This document shows, piece by piece, positions 12,822 to 26,000 of a stretch of 64,000 nt of DNA. The stretch lies in the NCBI GenBank assembly GCA_949130485.1, contig OX422183.1, positions 5,236,636 through 5,300,635 of the forward strand. Direction: 5' to 3'. The position numbers and the translations under genes were made by a program. Each line of letters begins with the position of its first letter. Position 1 is the first letter of the stretch. The notes under the pieces were generated by a model, which did not search any database, was not told the DNA's origin, and saw only the letters and a list, made by a program, of their open reading frames with translations. Source of the DNA: Agelas oroides. Taxonomy: Eukaryota > Porifera > Demospongiae > Agelasida > Agelasidae.

Positions 12822-12889
12822 CTGTATATCTAAGTCTTTAAAAGAAACCTTTTGTTTTTGTGGGAGCTTGAACTTTGTCCTACAGGGGT

Positions 12890-13075
12890 TTTCAGGTTGC
12901 TTGTCAAACTGCACAAGTGCCAAATACAAAGTCCACTTGTTTAAACTAACCACTAATTAAATTGTTACACAAGCAGCTTTAGTGAAGGCATTAAATCTGA
13001 TTAGTGGTTAGTTTAAACAAGTGGACTTTGCACATGGCACTTGTCCAGTTTGACAAGCAACCTGAAAACCTCTGT
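12890..13075. mobile_element. Palindromic element, 186 bp
   Basis: Arms of about 75 bp ('aggttttcaggttgcttgtc' ... 'gacaagcaacctgaaaacct') also pair 'gtccacttgtttaaactaac'. The loop is short. Confidence 0.75.
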
Positions 13076-13999
13076 AAATGGACTTGTGCTACTGTTATCA
13101 GTGATGATGATCAGTGATGTCACAAAAGTTGTTAGAATATGGTTCTTCATTTCTAGCTGATCCTTTGCCCCAAGTAGTTGCTAAGGAACAGTGTGAGGGA
13201 TACTTTCCAATCAAAAAATTGTAAGCAGTTACTAAGGAATGACGCTTTCTTCCTTGTAATTAAAGTTGCCTATTGTAGCTATGGGAACATAAATAAACTC
13301 CATATATAGCAATAAGCTAAAGCAACAAGAGAAGGCACTTGTGTGAGGGTGGCCAACTTGTTGTTATTATAGTAGTTGCTAAGAAACAACATTACCTTGA
13401 CCTACATGTCCACAATTGGGGGGTTAAGTTATTGGATGTCGTTTTACATCCCAGCTTCGACAAACGTGATAAGAACTGAAGAGCAAATTGTTATTTTGTA
13501 AACAACAAGCAAGGCTTTCATTTTGGATATAAACAATTAACGGTTTTGAGGCTCAGTCATGAGGTGAACCATAGCAACCAAAAGATGAGTGTATCATATG
13601 ATTTTGTCCGTTCCCACAAGAACCGGATGTCCTGTGTTCGATTCCCACCAACTGCCGGCCTTTTTCACTTTAAACATCTAAAAATCTCTTTTAACTATAG
13701 CTGGCAGTTCGTTAGCTCTCACCCTCTCAGTAATAAAGGTAACCATAGCAACCAACTACCTTGTCATCGGCAGGTATGCTAGTGATAATAGCAATCTGAA
13801 AGACTTATTTTGGCTTCGTTTTATGCTTATCTGGAATAAAGCTCCCATTGTTGCTACTCTGCCCCCACCCCTCGTCTATACAACCAATCATGGCAAAGCT
13901 AATTAACCTACGGGAATTGCAAGTTGCAATTTAGGAACAAGAACATGCAAGGCAAGCACAGATACCGCCACGAAACAGACAAGCCAGAGAATGACAGAG

Positions 14000-14351
14000 A
14001 TTGGTCTACACTGGATCAAGTAAGCAATTAAGCTGCGCACAAACAACAAACAAGATGACAGGTTGGTCTACACTGGATCAAGTAAGCAAGCTGTGCACAA
14101 ACAACAAACAAGATGGAAGAGGTTGGTCTACACTGGATCAAGCAAGCAAGCTGCGCACAAACAACAAACAAGATGGCAGGTTGGTCCACACTGGATCAAG
14201 TAAGCAAGCTGCGCACAAACAACAAACAAGATGGCAGGTTGGTCTACACTGGATCAAGTAAGCAAGCTGCGCACAAACAACAAACAAGATGACAGGTTGG
14301 TCTACACTGGATCAAGTAAGCAAGCTGCGCACAAACAACAAACAAGATGGC
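14000..14351 (+). repeat. Minisatellite of about 58 bp, 6 copies
   Basis: The unit contains 'tctacactggatcaagtaag' and 'cgcacaaacaacaaacaaga'. Copies are near-identical. Open frames across it are artefacts. Confidence 0.9.
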
Positions 14352-16403
14352 AGAGATATAGTTTCGTAAAGCTCAGCCCATGTGTACTAGAGTCACAGTT
14401 GCTGCTAGGAAACCATTTTTTTCAGCTGGCTTTCCCAGCATACGTAATTGCCATGTCTGTTGCAGCTGTGAGACTTCATGGCCATATAAATTTTACTCAA
14501 AAATGGCTTCAACCTATGAGAATGTGAATTTAAATTTTCTGGAGGGTATGCCCCTAGTGGTTTGTACTTCACGACCTTCCGCAACCCCCTTCCTTGTTAA
14601 AATCCTGTATGTATAAGGTACCAGGCCCTCTCTCCCACTTGGCCATAAGTTGCTTAGTCTTGTGTGAACCAAGTCAAATTTCTTTGGCTAGCGTACACTT
14701 TGTGACTAGTTGTAACCTAGCAACATTAGCACCACACCCACTCAAAAAATGTTTAGATGTTTAGTTGAGGGACAAAAGTTTACTGCTGTAAGGGAATTGG
14801 TACTATATAATTATCACTATAGTACAAAGCTATACCGGAAAATATCACGAGTTTGTTTCCATCTGTATTGTAACGAGTGCGCAGCAACAATGCCAATGGC
14901 AACAAACGAGTGATATTCTTTCCGGTATAGCTTTGTACTATGGTGATAATGATTTTATCATACGAACCTTCGATTTCATTGCACATTCAGATGCACGCAC
15001 CTGACTTGTAGTACCTGATATGGATTCTCATGTGACTTGTAGTACTGATACGGATTCCCGCGTGACTTGTAGTAAAAAGTGTGGCTTTTTATAAACTGTG
15101 TGCAGCTGCAAGGCTTCCCCATTGACTCCCATACATTAGCATGATTATGATAAATAATAAACAATCTCTTTGAATAGGCCCAAGAAGTTTAGCTTTGCTC
15201 ACCTGACTGTTTCTCAAGGGGGGTTGCATGTAGGCTAGGAACCAGACTACTCATGCTGTGGAAAGCTGGGTGGGGGCCTGGGGCTAATAAATAAGATTTC
15301 TCCTCAGTTATGTGGAGGAAAGCCCAGTAGTAAGGGCTTTGACGGAAGTGGCTTGTCAAAACACTAACCTCCCTCTTAAGTAATAGTTTACATTAGCTAA
15401 CACGGTTAGGGTTCCGGATTCTCCCTAATTGGTAGTAACCAGAAGCGGTTTCAATCCCGCTGTCTTCCTTGATTGCTTGTGGCTACTGCAGCTGATAACT
15501 TCAGCATCTTGGCGCCATTATGCTGTATTTTGGGGCACTCCTAAGACACTATAGTCTGATCTGATTCCCAGACTGAATGGGAATGAGACTTGCTATATAT
15601 GGTATAACCAGTACGCTATAGTATGACTAGTGTATGGGAATGGGAATGAGACTACACTGTTGCTATGGTATGAACAGTATGCTATAGTATATGACTAGTA
15701 TAGTATGATTGGGAATTGGAATGGAATGGGAATGAGACTATACTTGCTATGGTATGAATAGTATTGTATGAAGGGAATGGAATGGGAATGAGACTATACT
15801 TGCTATGGTATGAATAGTATTGTAGGAAGGGAATGGAATGGGAATGAGACTATACAAACTGTTGCTCTAGTAAGCCAAATTACCCAATAAATTTCATTTT
15901 CTTTCTTAATTAACAATTTTTCCTAGAATGGGTGGTTGCTTGGAAATGGTAATCAGTATTTAACATTGTGGTATGGGCAAATCTTCCACTTGTTCCCAGG
16001 CCTCCCCCGTTTTCACCTTCCGTTTGTGTTCACGATAATACACAGAAGCGAAAGAGCGGCAAAAAACAATAACGAGAAAGGCCTGCTGGTCTCATTCATC
16101 ATGTGAATGATGTTAGGTGGACGCAAAGTGGATGTGGGGAGGGGAGGGGGATGAGGGGGAGGGAGCAACCACAAAAAAAAAACACATCAAGTTCTAGAGG
16201 CAGCGAAGACCTCGGAATGAACCTCCGTCAGAGGCACTGCATTAGAGCTAGAGTACCGTGCAGTATCTCAGACATCGCAAGCCTACAGTGAAAACCAACA
16301 AAATTACAGAATTAGAATGGTGCTACGCACCCTTAGAACAGGACACCAAGAACTGTGCATATCTGAAGCCCTGAATATTTTCAGCAGGAAGTCTTGTGCA
16401 ATA

Positions 16404-16789
16404 CCGTATAGCGGGAAATTTTCGCTGGGTGCAAATTTTCGCGATTTTCACGGACAGACCTGCTTCCGCGAAAATAAAAACCGCGAATAAATGAACTAAG
16501 ATGGAAATTGCTGACGTCATTACGTGCGTACGTTGAGTACCGTGTGAACGTGATGGTTCTCTACAGTCTGTCTGCCCTCTAAATGGTTGCTATAAAGAAG
16601 AATCAGCCTCCTACTGTACAAAATACCAACGAAACCGTAAGAGACGGTCCGAAGATGTCGCATCAACCGGTAGGGGTGTGGTCAGAGCGTCCCGCGTTCC
16701 GCGAAAATAAAAACTACGAAAATTTCTTCTGAAGAGTCTGGACGCTTTTCCGCGAAAATTTGCACCAGCGAAAATTTCCCGCTATACGG
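16404..16789. mobile_element. TA-flanked inverted-repeat element (CCGTATAGCGGG ends)
   Basis: CCGTATAGCGGGAAATTTTC and its complement are flanked by TA on both sides, consistent with a Tc1/mariner-type non-autonomous element. Related ends occur near 31020-31230, 56580-56665, 58965-59050 and 60000-60085. Confidence 0.75.
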
Positions 16790-18055
16790 TATGTCGAGCT
16801 TGGCATCGCCACCCTATCCCCACCTCTCCTCCACCTTCTGGTATTCATGTGATGAAAACGCCTGTTTTTCACCACTCTTCCATTTCCGCATATTAAAACT
16901 GAAGAGTGAAAAGAGATTGTGGCTTCTCAAAAGGGAAATATGGGGCAACAGGAGACGGACGTCTACAGTGAAGCCGCATTATGGAGACATCCGTGTGAAG
17001 CCATTATATAAACACACGTGTCCTATATACATGACATCCAGGATGGGCTCGTTTTATGTTATTCGACATTGGGACTCAGGTCAATGATAACAAGCGAAAG
17101 TTCCTGCCACACTAAGGATATGATTACAAAGTATTTCCAACTTATAAAAGCATTTTATTTGCAATCAAACCCCTTCTTGGTCAGTTGGGACTGACTGGAA
17201 ACTGTATGAATGCAGACATCCTTATTGCCAAAGCATCCCATCCTGTCTGTTATGAAGCCCAGTGCATCCCATTGTATTCAGCTGCTGAATAATAAGATCC
17301 TGGCGGAAGTGCCAACAAGGTGACAGTGAGTTGGCAGACACCAACAGAGGAGCTTAACACCTTGAGACATGCCAAGGTGGTAGTTTATACCTCAATGGAT
17401 GCCACCTCTGAATAAGAACGACACCATGTTCCCATGCACACTCCCTGGAGAGTGACACTTCATTTCTATCAGCCATGGAAATTCAATTCGCAATTGTATA
17501 GAAAAGATTCCCTTGAATTTTATGTGTGGGGATGTGCTTAGCAACGCATGAGTACAGTTACAGTATATGCAATAGCTTGTCTGAGTGGTGACTAAACCCA
17601 AGGTCTTACGTCATCTGGATTAGAAGATAGAACTGCTCATTCAGGTATATTCTTAGTGTACAATGTGTACGTGGATTGGAAACACATACAGTAGGCGTCA
17701 ATAAAACGTTCCCCGTAGTTGTACTACGATCATAGTACACTACAGTACGGAATGAAAAGTACGCTAGATGAACGCAATCATTATGTTTCACACGGAACAT
17801 AGGTTAATTCCCTTGAATTTTATGTGCGGGATATGCTTAGCAACGCATGAGTACAGTTACAGTATATGCAATAGCTTGTCTAAGTGGTGACTAAACCCAA
17901 GGTCTTACGTCATCTGGATTTGTTGTATAATCTCATTCCCAGATCCTGGGCCTCTAGTTTCTAACCTCCAATATTTTGATATTTTTTTCCTGATATTTAG
18001 AATGTTCTGATCGAACTTTGACCTGTGCAATTAATACTGCATTTCTTTACATGCG

Positions 18056-18058
<3 letters not shown>

Positions 18059-18092
<34 letters not shown>
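18059..18092 (+). repeat. (CA)n at the acceptor of the Ser/Pro exon
   Basis: Sixteen CA units end in CACAG, which is used as the 3-prime splice site for the exon at 18093. No classical polypyrimidine tract intervenes; TTCTTTACATG lies just upstream of the repeat. Confidence 0.8.
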
Positions 18093-18094
<2 letters not shown>

Positions 18095-20096
18095 CGTACT
18101 GATGCAACCTCCACACCCACCTCACACCCCACACACCCCACCATACCCCTTTCCCTAAGCACAAGTGTCTCCGTAATCAGCTCCGTTTGGGCCCCAATCA
18201 CAAGTCCAACGGTCTCGAAGCTCCCCCCTTCCACTCGTCCCACCCTCCCCTCTCCACTGGTCTGTTCTACTACAAAACTTTCACCCCTGAAAGGAACCCC
18301 TGAAGTTCTGAAGCAAGTTCCGATGCTTGGAAGCAGCGGTTTACACACACAGAAAACACTCTACCTGCACACTCCAAATAAAGCGCACCAACAGGTACGA
18401 CGAATCCAATCAGAACAGGACAAACTGGGCTCTACTGACCGCCTTGACGAATCAAGAAAATCTTCAGCTGAGAGAAAAAACGGAATGCTAATCCACCAAG
18501 AAAGTGCCCCGACATTCGTCTACACTTCAGGGGGCGTAGTTGCTTATCCATCTGATCCTAGCCATACGAATATTTCTCCAAAGTTGATATCCGTACCGAA
18601 CCCATCAACGCTCGCAACCGGTAGCAACCTCACAGAGCACAAGATAGAATACATCGACCAATATCAGCAGGGAAAAGTAGCCAGCGTTCCTGGATCGAGA
18701 GGGCTGGCTCAGAAGAAGCAGAGGGAGGAGGGGAAGGGGAAGGAAGATGCCACTGACCCGAAAAAAGGTGTCACAAAACCTCAACACGATACTGATCCCG
18801 ATTTCGTTCAGGCAAAGCTGAAGTTCATTTCCGAGGCAAGAGAGTGGAGTAAGAATGTCGGTGTCGAGATTTCTAAAAAGGTGAAGCCAAATGTGTCAAA
18901 TCTGCCAGTTACAGTTATGTCCAGTGGCTTTATGATGAACCCTCTGGTGTCCCTAAAAGCACAGAAAAGTTCACCGCAACTCTTGTCTTCCAGCTCAGTG
19001 GTGACTCCCGAGGAGCAAGAAAAAAGTTTAAAGCAGCTCTTTGAACCTTTTGTACCTCAAGGCACCACTGGTGGTGTTTCGATGGCCACAAAGTTGTCTT
19101 TGAAATCCCTCAGCGTGTCCACGGCTCAATCCCCTTCCTCCATGGCTAGTTTGTCTCCTCGGCACTCGCCCCACCTTTCTCCGAGACGCTCGCCAAAACC
19201 ATCACCAAAACCCTCCCCTATTCAACTTCCCATGTCCCCCAAGAGTTCTCCCGTTCATCCCTTTGTCATCGGTCAGTCTGCCCCTGGAGTATTCTCATAT
19301 TTTCCCACAAACCCTACGCTCCCAAGTCCAGCCCCCCTTCTATGTAGTCCCTCTGTGTCCATGTCTCCGTACGCGGCCATGTTAACCACGTACCAAGCTG
19401 CGATGCAGCATCTGATCCCGCCCTCGCCCCAAAGTGGAAAGCCTGTTGTCGTGACCGACCCCTCAGCTGTACTCCAGAGCTTACAGAACCTCCAGGGAGC
19501 CGTCCCGGACAAAGTTCCATGTATCATGCCCGACGGAACTGTCACACTTGTCTCTATGAGTGCACTAACACAGAATGGTAGTAATACTGAAATGGGAATG
19601 AAAGACGACCACCCGAAATCTCCATTATTACAGGGGCAAAAGCGACCCCGGGTGCCCGAAGTGAGTGCAGATTCAAAGTTATCGCCCCCAAAGCGTAGAC
19701 GTTCTAGCTCTCTCCCTGATATCACCATGGCAACAGCTCAGAGGCTAAACCGGGAGCCACAAGAGGCACCCATGCAACAACTGGAGGTGGAACAGGTGCC
19801 ACCAATGAGACGAACTCCGCCACCAAACATGATTCAAATTCCAAAAGAGATGAAACTTGGTGATCCCATGTTGGGATTTCCAACTCCACCTCAAAGTAGC
19901 CCTGCGCCGCACCTCACTGCCTCTCCATTTATCCTGTCAAATGTGGCAGCGTTCCACTCCCCTCACCCAATGACGCCCCTCACACCGGAACACGATGGAC
20001 TGAGCAGAGAGGACATGAAGGAGATTAAAGAAATTGTCGAAGCTCACACACCTGCGATCCTCCCTCCTTCCCCGGAAGGGACCTCCCTACCTCCTT
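18093..20096 (+). CDS. ETS gene, Ser/Pro-rich exon
   Basis: The exon begins after ACACACACAG at 18083-18092 and starts with two bases finishing a Gly codon, then reads [20 protein letters not shown]. The frame is open back to a stop at 18032-18034, so 18093-18322 looks coding although it precedes the first Met. The donor is CCTT|GTAAGT at 20097, phase 1. If unspliced, the frame would end at 20122. Confidence 0.82.
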
Positions 20097-23000
20097 GTAA
20101 GTTCAAAAAATATACCATATAGCAGTGTTTTTTTTTTTGAATAACACAATTCTCAAATCTAGATTTGTGGAAAAAAGTGTGGGATGATTCTGTCGTGAGT
20201 TTCGATTAGAGGTGCGTGGGTTATGAACCATAATTCCAGGCTGCCATGCAATATTCTCCCTCCTCAAGTAATTTTAGGACTTTTTTCTTTATTGCTTTTT
20301 AATTGAGTGAATATACACCCCCTGGTTTAATCTAGAGGGAAGTTTATTTTATAGTGCATAATATATGGCTCAGTGTATATTGGCCGTGTCTCTTGGGAGG
20401 AAGGAAGAAATGTAGCAGGTAATGATACTCCATTATGGTCAATAACCCCCTCGCTTTGTGGACACAGCCTGAGGACAAGGGTTGGGTATTGTCCCGCCTA
20501 ATTGGGTATTGTCCTACCTAATTGGGTATTCTCCCGCCTAATTGGTTCCTGTTATTATTGCAGTATAAACAAGATAGTGACATTTTTTACAACTTCCTGT
20601 GGTACATGGAAATTATACTCCTCCCTCCAGATTACTAGTGAATAGGGGTGCATGGATTATGGCCGGCATTAAAATGAGCATAATAGGTATGCAAAATCAT
20701 TGAGCATAATGTGAGCATAATAGGCAAATTCTCTGAGGAAATTACGTCATTTAATTAAAGTTTTGCGTAAACTTAGTGATTCTAAATTTCAATATTCATT
20801 GCAAATAATTAAAAAATAACCACCTGCATGCCCACATGGTTGAGAATCCCAAAATTGTCTGAGCGGCCAGAAATGTTTTTACCTTTACAAAGTGGGACTT
20901 AATCTGTGTATGTAGAAAAGAATACACAGCAGCTTCTGGCCTTAGCGGACTGTTAGCCTCGTTCCCAGGCTCTCTCCTCAAAAAAGGGGGGGAAGAGAGA
21001 GCCTGGGAACGAGGCTAGCGGACTGTAAACTCTTTTTAAACACCTGAATTTGTTTCACTTGAGACTCTACTTTTAGCATATACCATAGATCTGGAAATTT
21101 TCGTGTTACAAAATTTTCATGTTTTAAATTTTCATGTAAAAATATTTTCGTGGTCTGGGATACCCATGAAAATTTTTTGACGGTATTAAATCGATTCTAC
21201 GTTCCCAAGTTTGGTGATCTGGAACGAGACTACACACGCCGAGAAAACATGGAGTAGGAGCAGCTTGCTGCATAGTGTCTACCACACAGCTGTTGGCGAG
21301 CTACTCGCGTGGGAAAGAGAACCAAAGAACATTGTAGGCACGTACTGTGGTAGTAAAGACAGACGATTCATCGGACACTCGCTGAGCGGAAAGTTGTAAC
21401 TTGTTTTCCATGAGTCACCTGCGGGTATCGAAGAAGAGGCCGTCTCGCGCGAACTGACTAGCTGGCTGTCCTGTGAAACCGTGTGTACAAAAATGTGCTG
21501 ACGGTAATAATTATCCGTTGTAAAATATATTTTATTTTCGTGGTTTAAATTGCGTACCACAAAAATATTCTTACAACGAAAATTTCCAGATCTACGGTAC
21601 ATACCTTTTAATACACCATATCTTCAGAGGCTCTGACTCAAAACTGAACCCGAGTGCACTCTCAGTAAGCAGACTCGTGAGCTTAATGATGCCCACAAGC
21701 ATGCAATAGTCAGCATTCTCGGTTGGCAAACACCTGCTCAGAGCCCAAGCAGCCTTCCCTACAGAGCCTTCCCTACAGGGTGAAAGTAGTGTTTTCTAAG
21801 CCTTTTTTTTGCAGCCAGGGCGTGAATTGGCCCACTTGGTGCCAACCATGGCCCAAGCCTAGCAACCACTAGGTGCACAGCACCCTGCGGGTGGCCCCAC
21901 CCTTTCTGCTAATGCAGAACCCATGTGCAAGCACGCAGAGACTGTCTTTTCTGTGCAGTGCTCAGTATGATGTAACCAAAAGTGCACTATATAGGGTTTA
22001 AGGTTTTAGAGGAAGCTTGACACTAGCCTCGTTCCCAGGCCTACCCCGTTTTTTGTTCTTCGGTTTGCGTTCAATTTAATACACGGAGGCGGAAGAGCGC
22101 GAAAAACGGGGAAGGCCTGGGAACACTTGTCACGTGAATGACGTCTGGTGGACACGAGGTGGACGTAGGGGGGGCGGTGCCCAACTACGAATTCGTGTGC
22201 AATAAACCATAGAGCCTGGGAACACTTGTCACGTGAATGACGTCTGGTGGATGCGAGGTGGACGTAGGGGGGGCGGTGCCCAACTACGAATTCGTGTGCA
22301 ATAAACCATAGAGCCAGTTTCTTACCGGTGAAGTCAAGTACTGTCGATCTCGTGAACGTCTGGGGTCCGGGCTATCGTTGGAGCGCTCGATGATGAAGTA
22401 TAGTACGTTATTTGTAGTTGGGCACCGCCCCCCCTACGTCCACCTCGCATCCACCAGACGTCATTCACGTGACAAGTGTTCCCAGGCCTTCCCCGTTTTT
22501 TGCGCTCTTCCGCCTCCGTGTATTATATTGAACGCAAACCGAAGAACAAAAAACGGGGTAGGCCTGGGAACGAGGCTAGCTTGACACAGTCACATGCACT
22601 ATGTGTTAATGAGCATTCCAAAAACTAGAAGCTGTGAATGCAAGAATCAGAAACGGTCTATGGCCAAGATCATGGGTTTGGGGGTGGGGGGGGGTTCATG
22701 GTGCTGAAATTGTCTAAAGAAACATGGCAACGCTTCTGTGACTTCCAAACATTCATGTGGCTGTTGAGAGCTAGATGAACAACGGTGACCAATCTCAACC
22801 AAAGGCAGCTTCAGCATGGTTGAAAATACCCTCGGACCCTGGTGAACCTAGCAGGTTAGAAGCTTCTGTAGCCCAGAAATCGTTGTTGGAACACAGCAGA
22901 CCTTACCAATCAGGGTCACGTCTGTCTCTGACCTGATTTGAACTAGTATAGGTATCTTTCCCAGAAAAGCTTATCATACTTAGAAATCAGCACCCGGATA

Positions 23001-26000
23001 ACATACTTAGAAATGTAGTGCATACCCAGTCTCTATGGAAACAATGGCCGTCCAGGTGTCTTTCCTGGAAAAGTATTGTGCCATAAATGAAGGCTTATTT
23101 ATGATGTTGTTTCGCTGACCCACCCACGAAAAGTTTGTCCGACAGTAGTCAAAGGATCAATGAACCACATCTCCCTAAAGGAAGGTACACCTAGATGTTA
23201 TACAAAGTCACCCACTGCGCATCACAGCCAATACCAGATTTCATCAGCTGCACTGGGGTGGCTGGGGGATGGGGGTCTGCTACCTCATGCAGTAAATAGT
23301 TTGCTAGACTGGTTTGCCAGACTGGTTTGCCAGACTGGTTTTCCCTGTGAGAGGGTAAGATCTGGTAACTTGACTTGCTTCAACAGGGAAAGTTGTGTTC
23401 TTTCAAACCTGAGCATACGTGGAGGACTTCCTGTAGGAACCTACCTTACGCTTTGTGGCTTACACTTGCTTTGATAAATAATTTGATTAAGACCAAACCC
23501 AGCTTGTTTCTGCCCTAATCGAGCGTGATGGACTTCCTATATGGATGGCTTCACACAAACCATTTCCCTGTCACCATGGTAGTTTCTTGTTACCATGGTA
23601 ACATGGCGCCACCAATCTGTGCCCTGATGCAACATCTCGTAAAGGTTAGGGACAGTGGTGTTTTTATATAGCCACATGGTTCCAGAAGGAATTTAATTGA
23701 TAGAGTTCTGACGCTTATACACCCCCACATGTACCACCATTCACAGACACAATATATCCATCCACCTGCTTCATGTATTATATAAGTATCACCATAGTAC
23801 AAAGCTATACCGGAAAATATCACGAGTTTGTTGCCATCTGTATTGTTACGAGTGTGCAGCACAAGTAACAATGCCAACAGCAACAAACGAGTGATATTTC
23901 CGGTTTTAGCATGAGTTAAACATATGGTGCTCTATATTATCATGCGTCTAACTCATGCGAATGTATGGGAGTCAATGGGGAAGCCTTGCAGCTGCATGCA
24001 GTTTATAAAAAGTTTACTCCAAGTCACACAAGAATCCATATCAGGTACTACAAGTCACATGCGCTATGTCTGAATGTGCAATGAAATCGAAGGTTCGTAT
24101 GATAAAATCATTATCACCATAGTATCAAGCTATACCGGAAAAAATATTACTCGTTTTACCCCCACATGTACCACAGACACAATATATCCATCCACCTGCT
24201 TCATGTATTATATAAGTATCACCATAGTACAAAGCTATACCAGAAAATATCACGAGTTTGTTGCCGTCTGTATTGTTACAAGTGCGCAGCACAAGTAACA
24301 ATGCCAACGGCAACAAATGAGTACGTCTAACTCACGCTAATGTAGGGAGTCAATGGGGAAGCCTTGCAGCTGCATGCAGTTTATAAAAATCCATATTTTT
24401 TACTCCAAGTCACGTAAGAATCCGTATCAGTACTACAAGTCATGTGAGAATCCGTAACAGGTACTACCATGAATGTGCAATGAAATCGAAGGTTCAGATG
24501 ATAAAACCATTATCACCATAGTATCAAGCTATACCGGAAAAAAACATCACTCATTTGTTGCCATTGGCATTGTTACTCATGCTGTGCACTCCTAACAATG
24601 CACACGGCAACCAACTCATGATATTTTCTGGCATAGCTTTGTACTATGGTGATACTTATGTAGTACATAGTAAGCAGCTGCCGTATAACAAGTGCCCGCC
24701 CATTTTAATTTGGGGAGAAATTTACGTACTAAGGACAGTTGTAGTAATTATGATTCCACCTTTCTGACACTGGTAACCATGGTAACCATGATAATACACT
24801 GGTTTGCCAGACTGGTTTTCTCTGTGAGGGATCTGGGCACGAAACTAGTAGGTAACTTCAATGGGGAAAGTTGTGTTCTTTCAAACCTGAGCATTCATGG
24901 AGGACTTCCTGTAGAACCCTACTTTGTAACTGATTGTGGCTTATGCCCGCTTGTTTCAATTGCTAATATTCATATTCAGTTGTTGTCATACAAATGCAAC
25001 AGCTGTGAAGCCTATAAGGTTATTTCCCTCCAAAATTGAGTAAGTGAACTTCCTGTGTGGAATCTTAGTTACTACATCAAGTACAAAGCTTTTCCTTTTG
25101 TGGCTAACACTTGCTTTACTAAATAACTTCATTAAGATGAAGCCCAGATTGTTTCTGCCCACATCTGAGCCTTTCATGGTGGACTTCCTGTATGTAGCCT
25201 TGGTTTCACACAAGTCATTTCCCTGTCACTATGGTAACTTCAGTAATGCTGGAGCCACTGTTCTGTGGTCTGATGCAATATCTTGCCATGTGTTGTACAA
25301 CCAAGTCACAGAATGAGTTCATAAAAGTGATTGTAGTAATGATAGTTGGTACTGTGTGGGTACTGTGTGGGTGATGTGTGGGTGGGTGTAAGCCAAGTGT
25401 CTGAATTTGTTAGTGAAAGAGAATGTGCATATTTAGGGAACCTAACAGCTGATACTTCCTCTTCCTCACAATACCTTGCATGGTTTCTCTTGTGCAACAT
25501 AATGACCTGCATTTCTCTTTCCTTCTCCTCTCCCTTCTCCTGTTCTTCCCTCTCTTTCCCCCTTCTCCTCTCCCTTCTCCTGTTCTTCCCTCTCTTTCCC
25601 CCTTCTCTCCTCTCCCCATCCCTCCTCTCCCCTCCCCTCCCCTCCCCTCTCCTCTCTCTCTCCTCTCCTCTCCTCTCCTCTCCTCTCCTCTCCTCTCCTC
25701 TCCTCTCCTCTCCTCTCCTCTCCTCTCCTCTCCTCTCCTCTCCTCTCCTCTCCTCTCCTCCTCCTTCCCTAGTTCCAGCTGGCAGAGGCCCCATACAGCT
25801 TTGGCAATTTCTCCTCGACCTACTGCTCTCACCTGACAAATCCCACATGATCCAGTGGACGGGAAATGGGTATGAATTTCGTATCGGAAAGCCAGAAGAG
25901 GTTGCAAAGCTCTGGGGTGCCCGTAAGAACAAGCCGAAAATGAACTATGACAAACTGAGTCGAGGGTTACGTTATTATTACAGCAAAGGCATAATGGATA

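Larger units (their letters stand above)
10111..18092 (+). other. 8-kb non-coding stretch between SIR2 exon 2 and the ETS Ser/Pro exon
   Basis: It is either a long intron (fusion model) or intergenic sequence. No convincing exon or CpG-rich start region was seen. Its contents are foldback elements and minisatellites listed separately, a 30-bp duplication at 10371-10441, an imperfect AATGGGAATGAGACTATAC repeat at 15540-15860, and a repeated block (17450-17610 and 17800-17925) sharing 'cccttgaattttatgtg' and 'atgcaatagcttgtct'. Confidence 0.6.
20097..25772 (+). other. Intron before the ETS-domain exon
   Basis: A 5.7-kb intron. It holds three 'gggtattgtcc' repeats (20485-20545), Mutator-type foldback elements at 20954 and 22024, a TACC(A/G)TAGATCTGGAAATTTTCG inverted-repeat element (21082-21599), and an array of palindromic 'ccatagtacaaagctatacc' units (23760-24660). 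It ends in the pyrimidine microsatellite. Blocks sharing 'gtgttctttcaaacctgagcat' recur at 23397 and 24871. No coding exon was seen. Confidence 0.7.

Noticed and set aside
14001-14527. Repeat protein of TGSSKQAAHKQQ-type units
   Set aside because: It is a minisatellite read in frame, with no splice or start context and different phases between overlapping frames.
18031-18348. 105-codon minus-strand frame
   Set aside because: It overlaps the (CA)n repeat and the start of the plus-strand Ser/Pro exon, whose reading is continuous with the ETS gene.
25306-25932. Glu/Arg-rich minus-strand frames of up to 208 codons
   Set aside because: They are the complement of the (TCTCC)n tract and the ETS exon on the plus strand.
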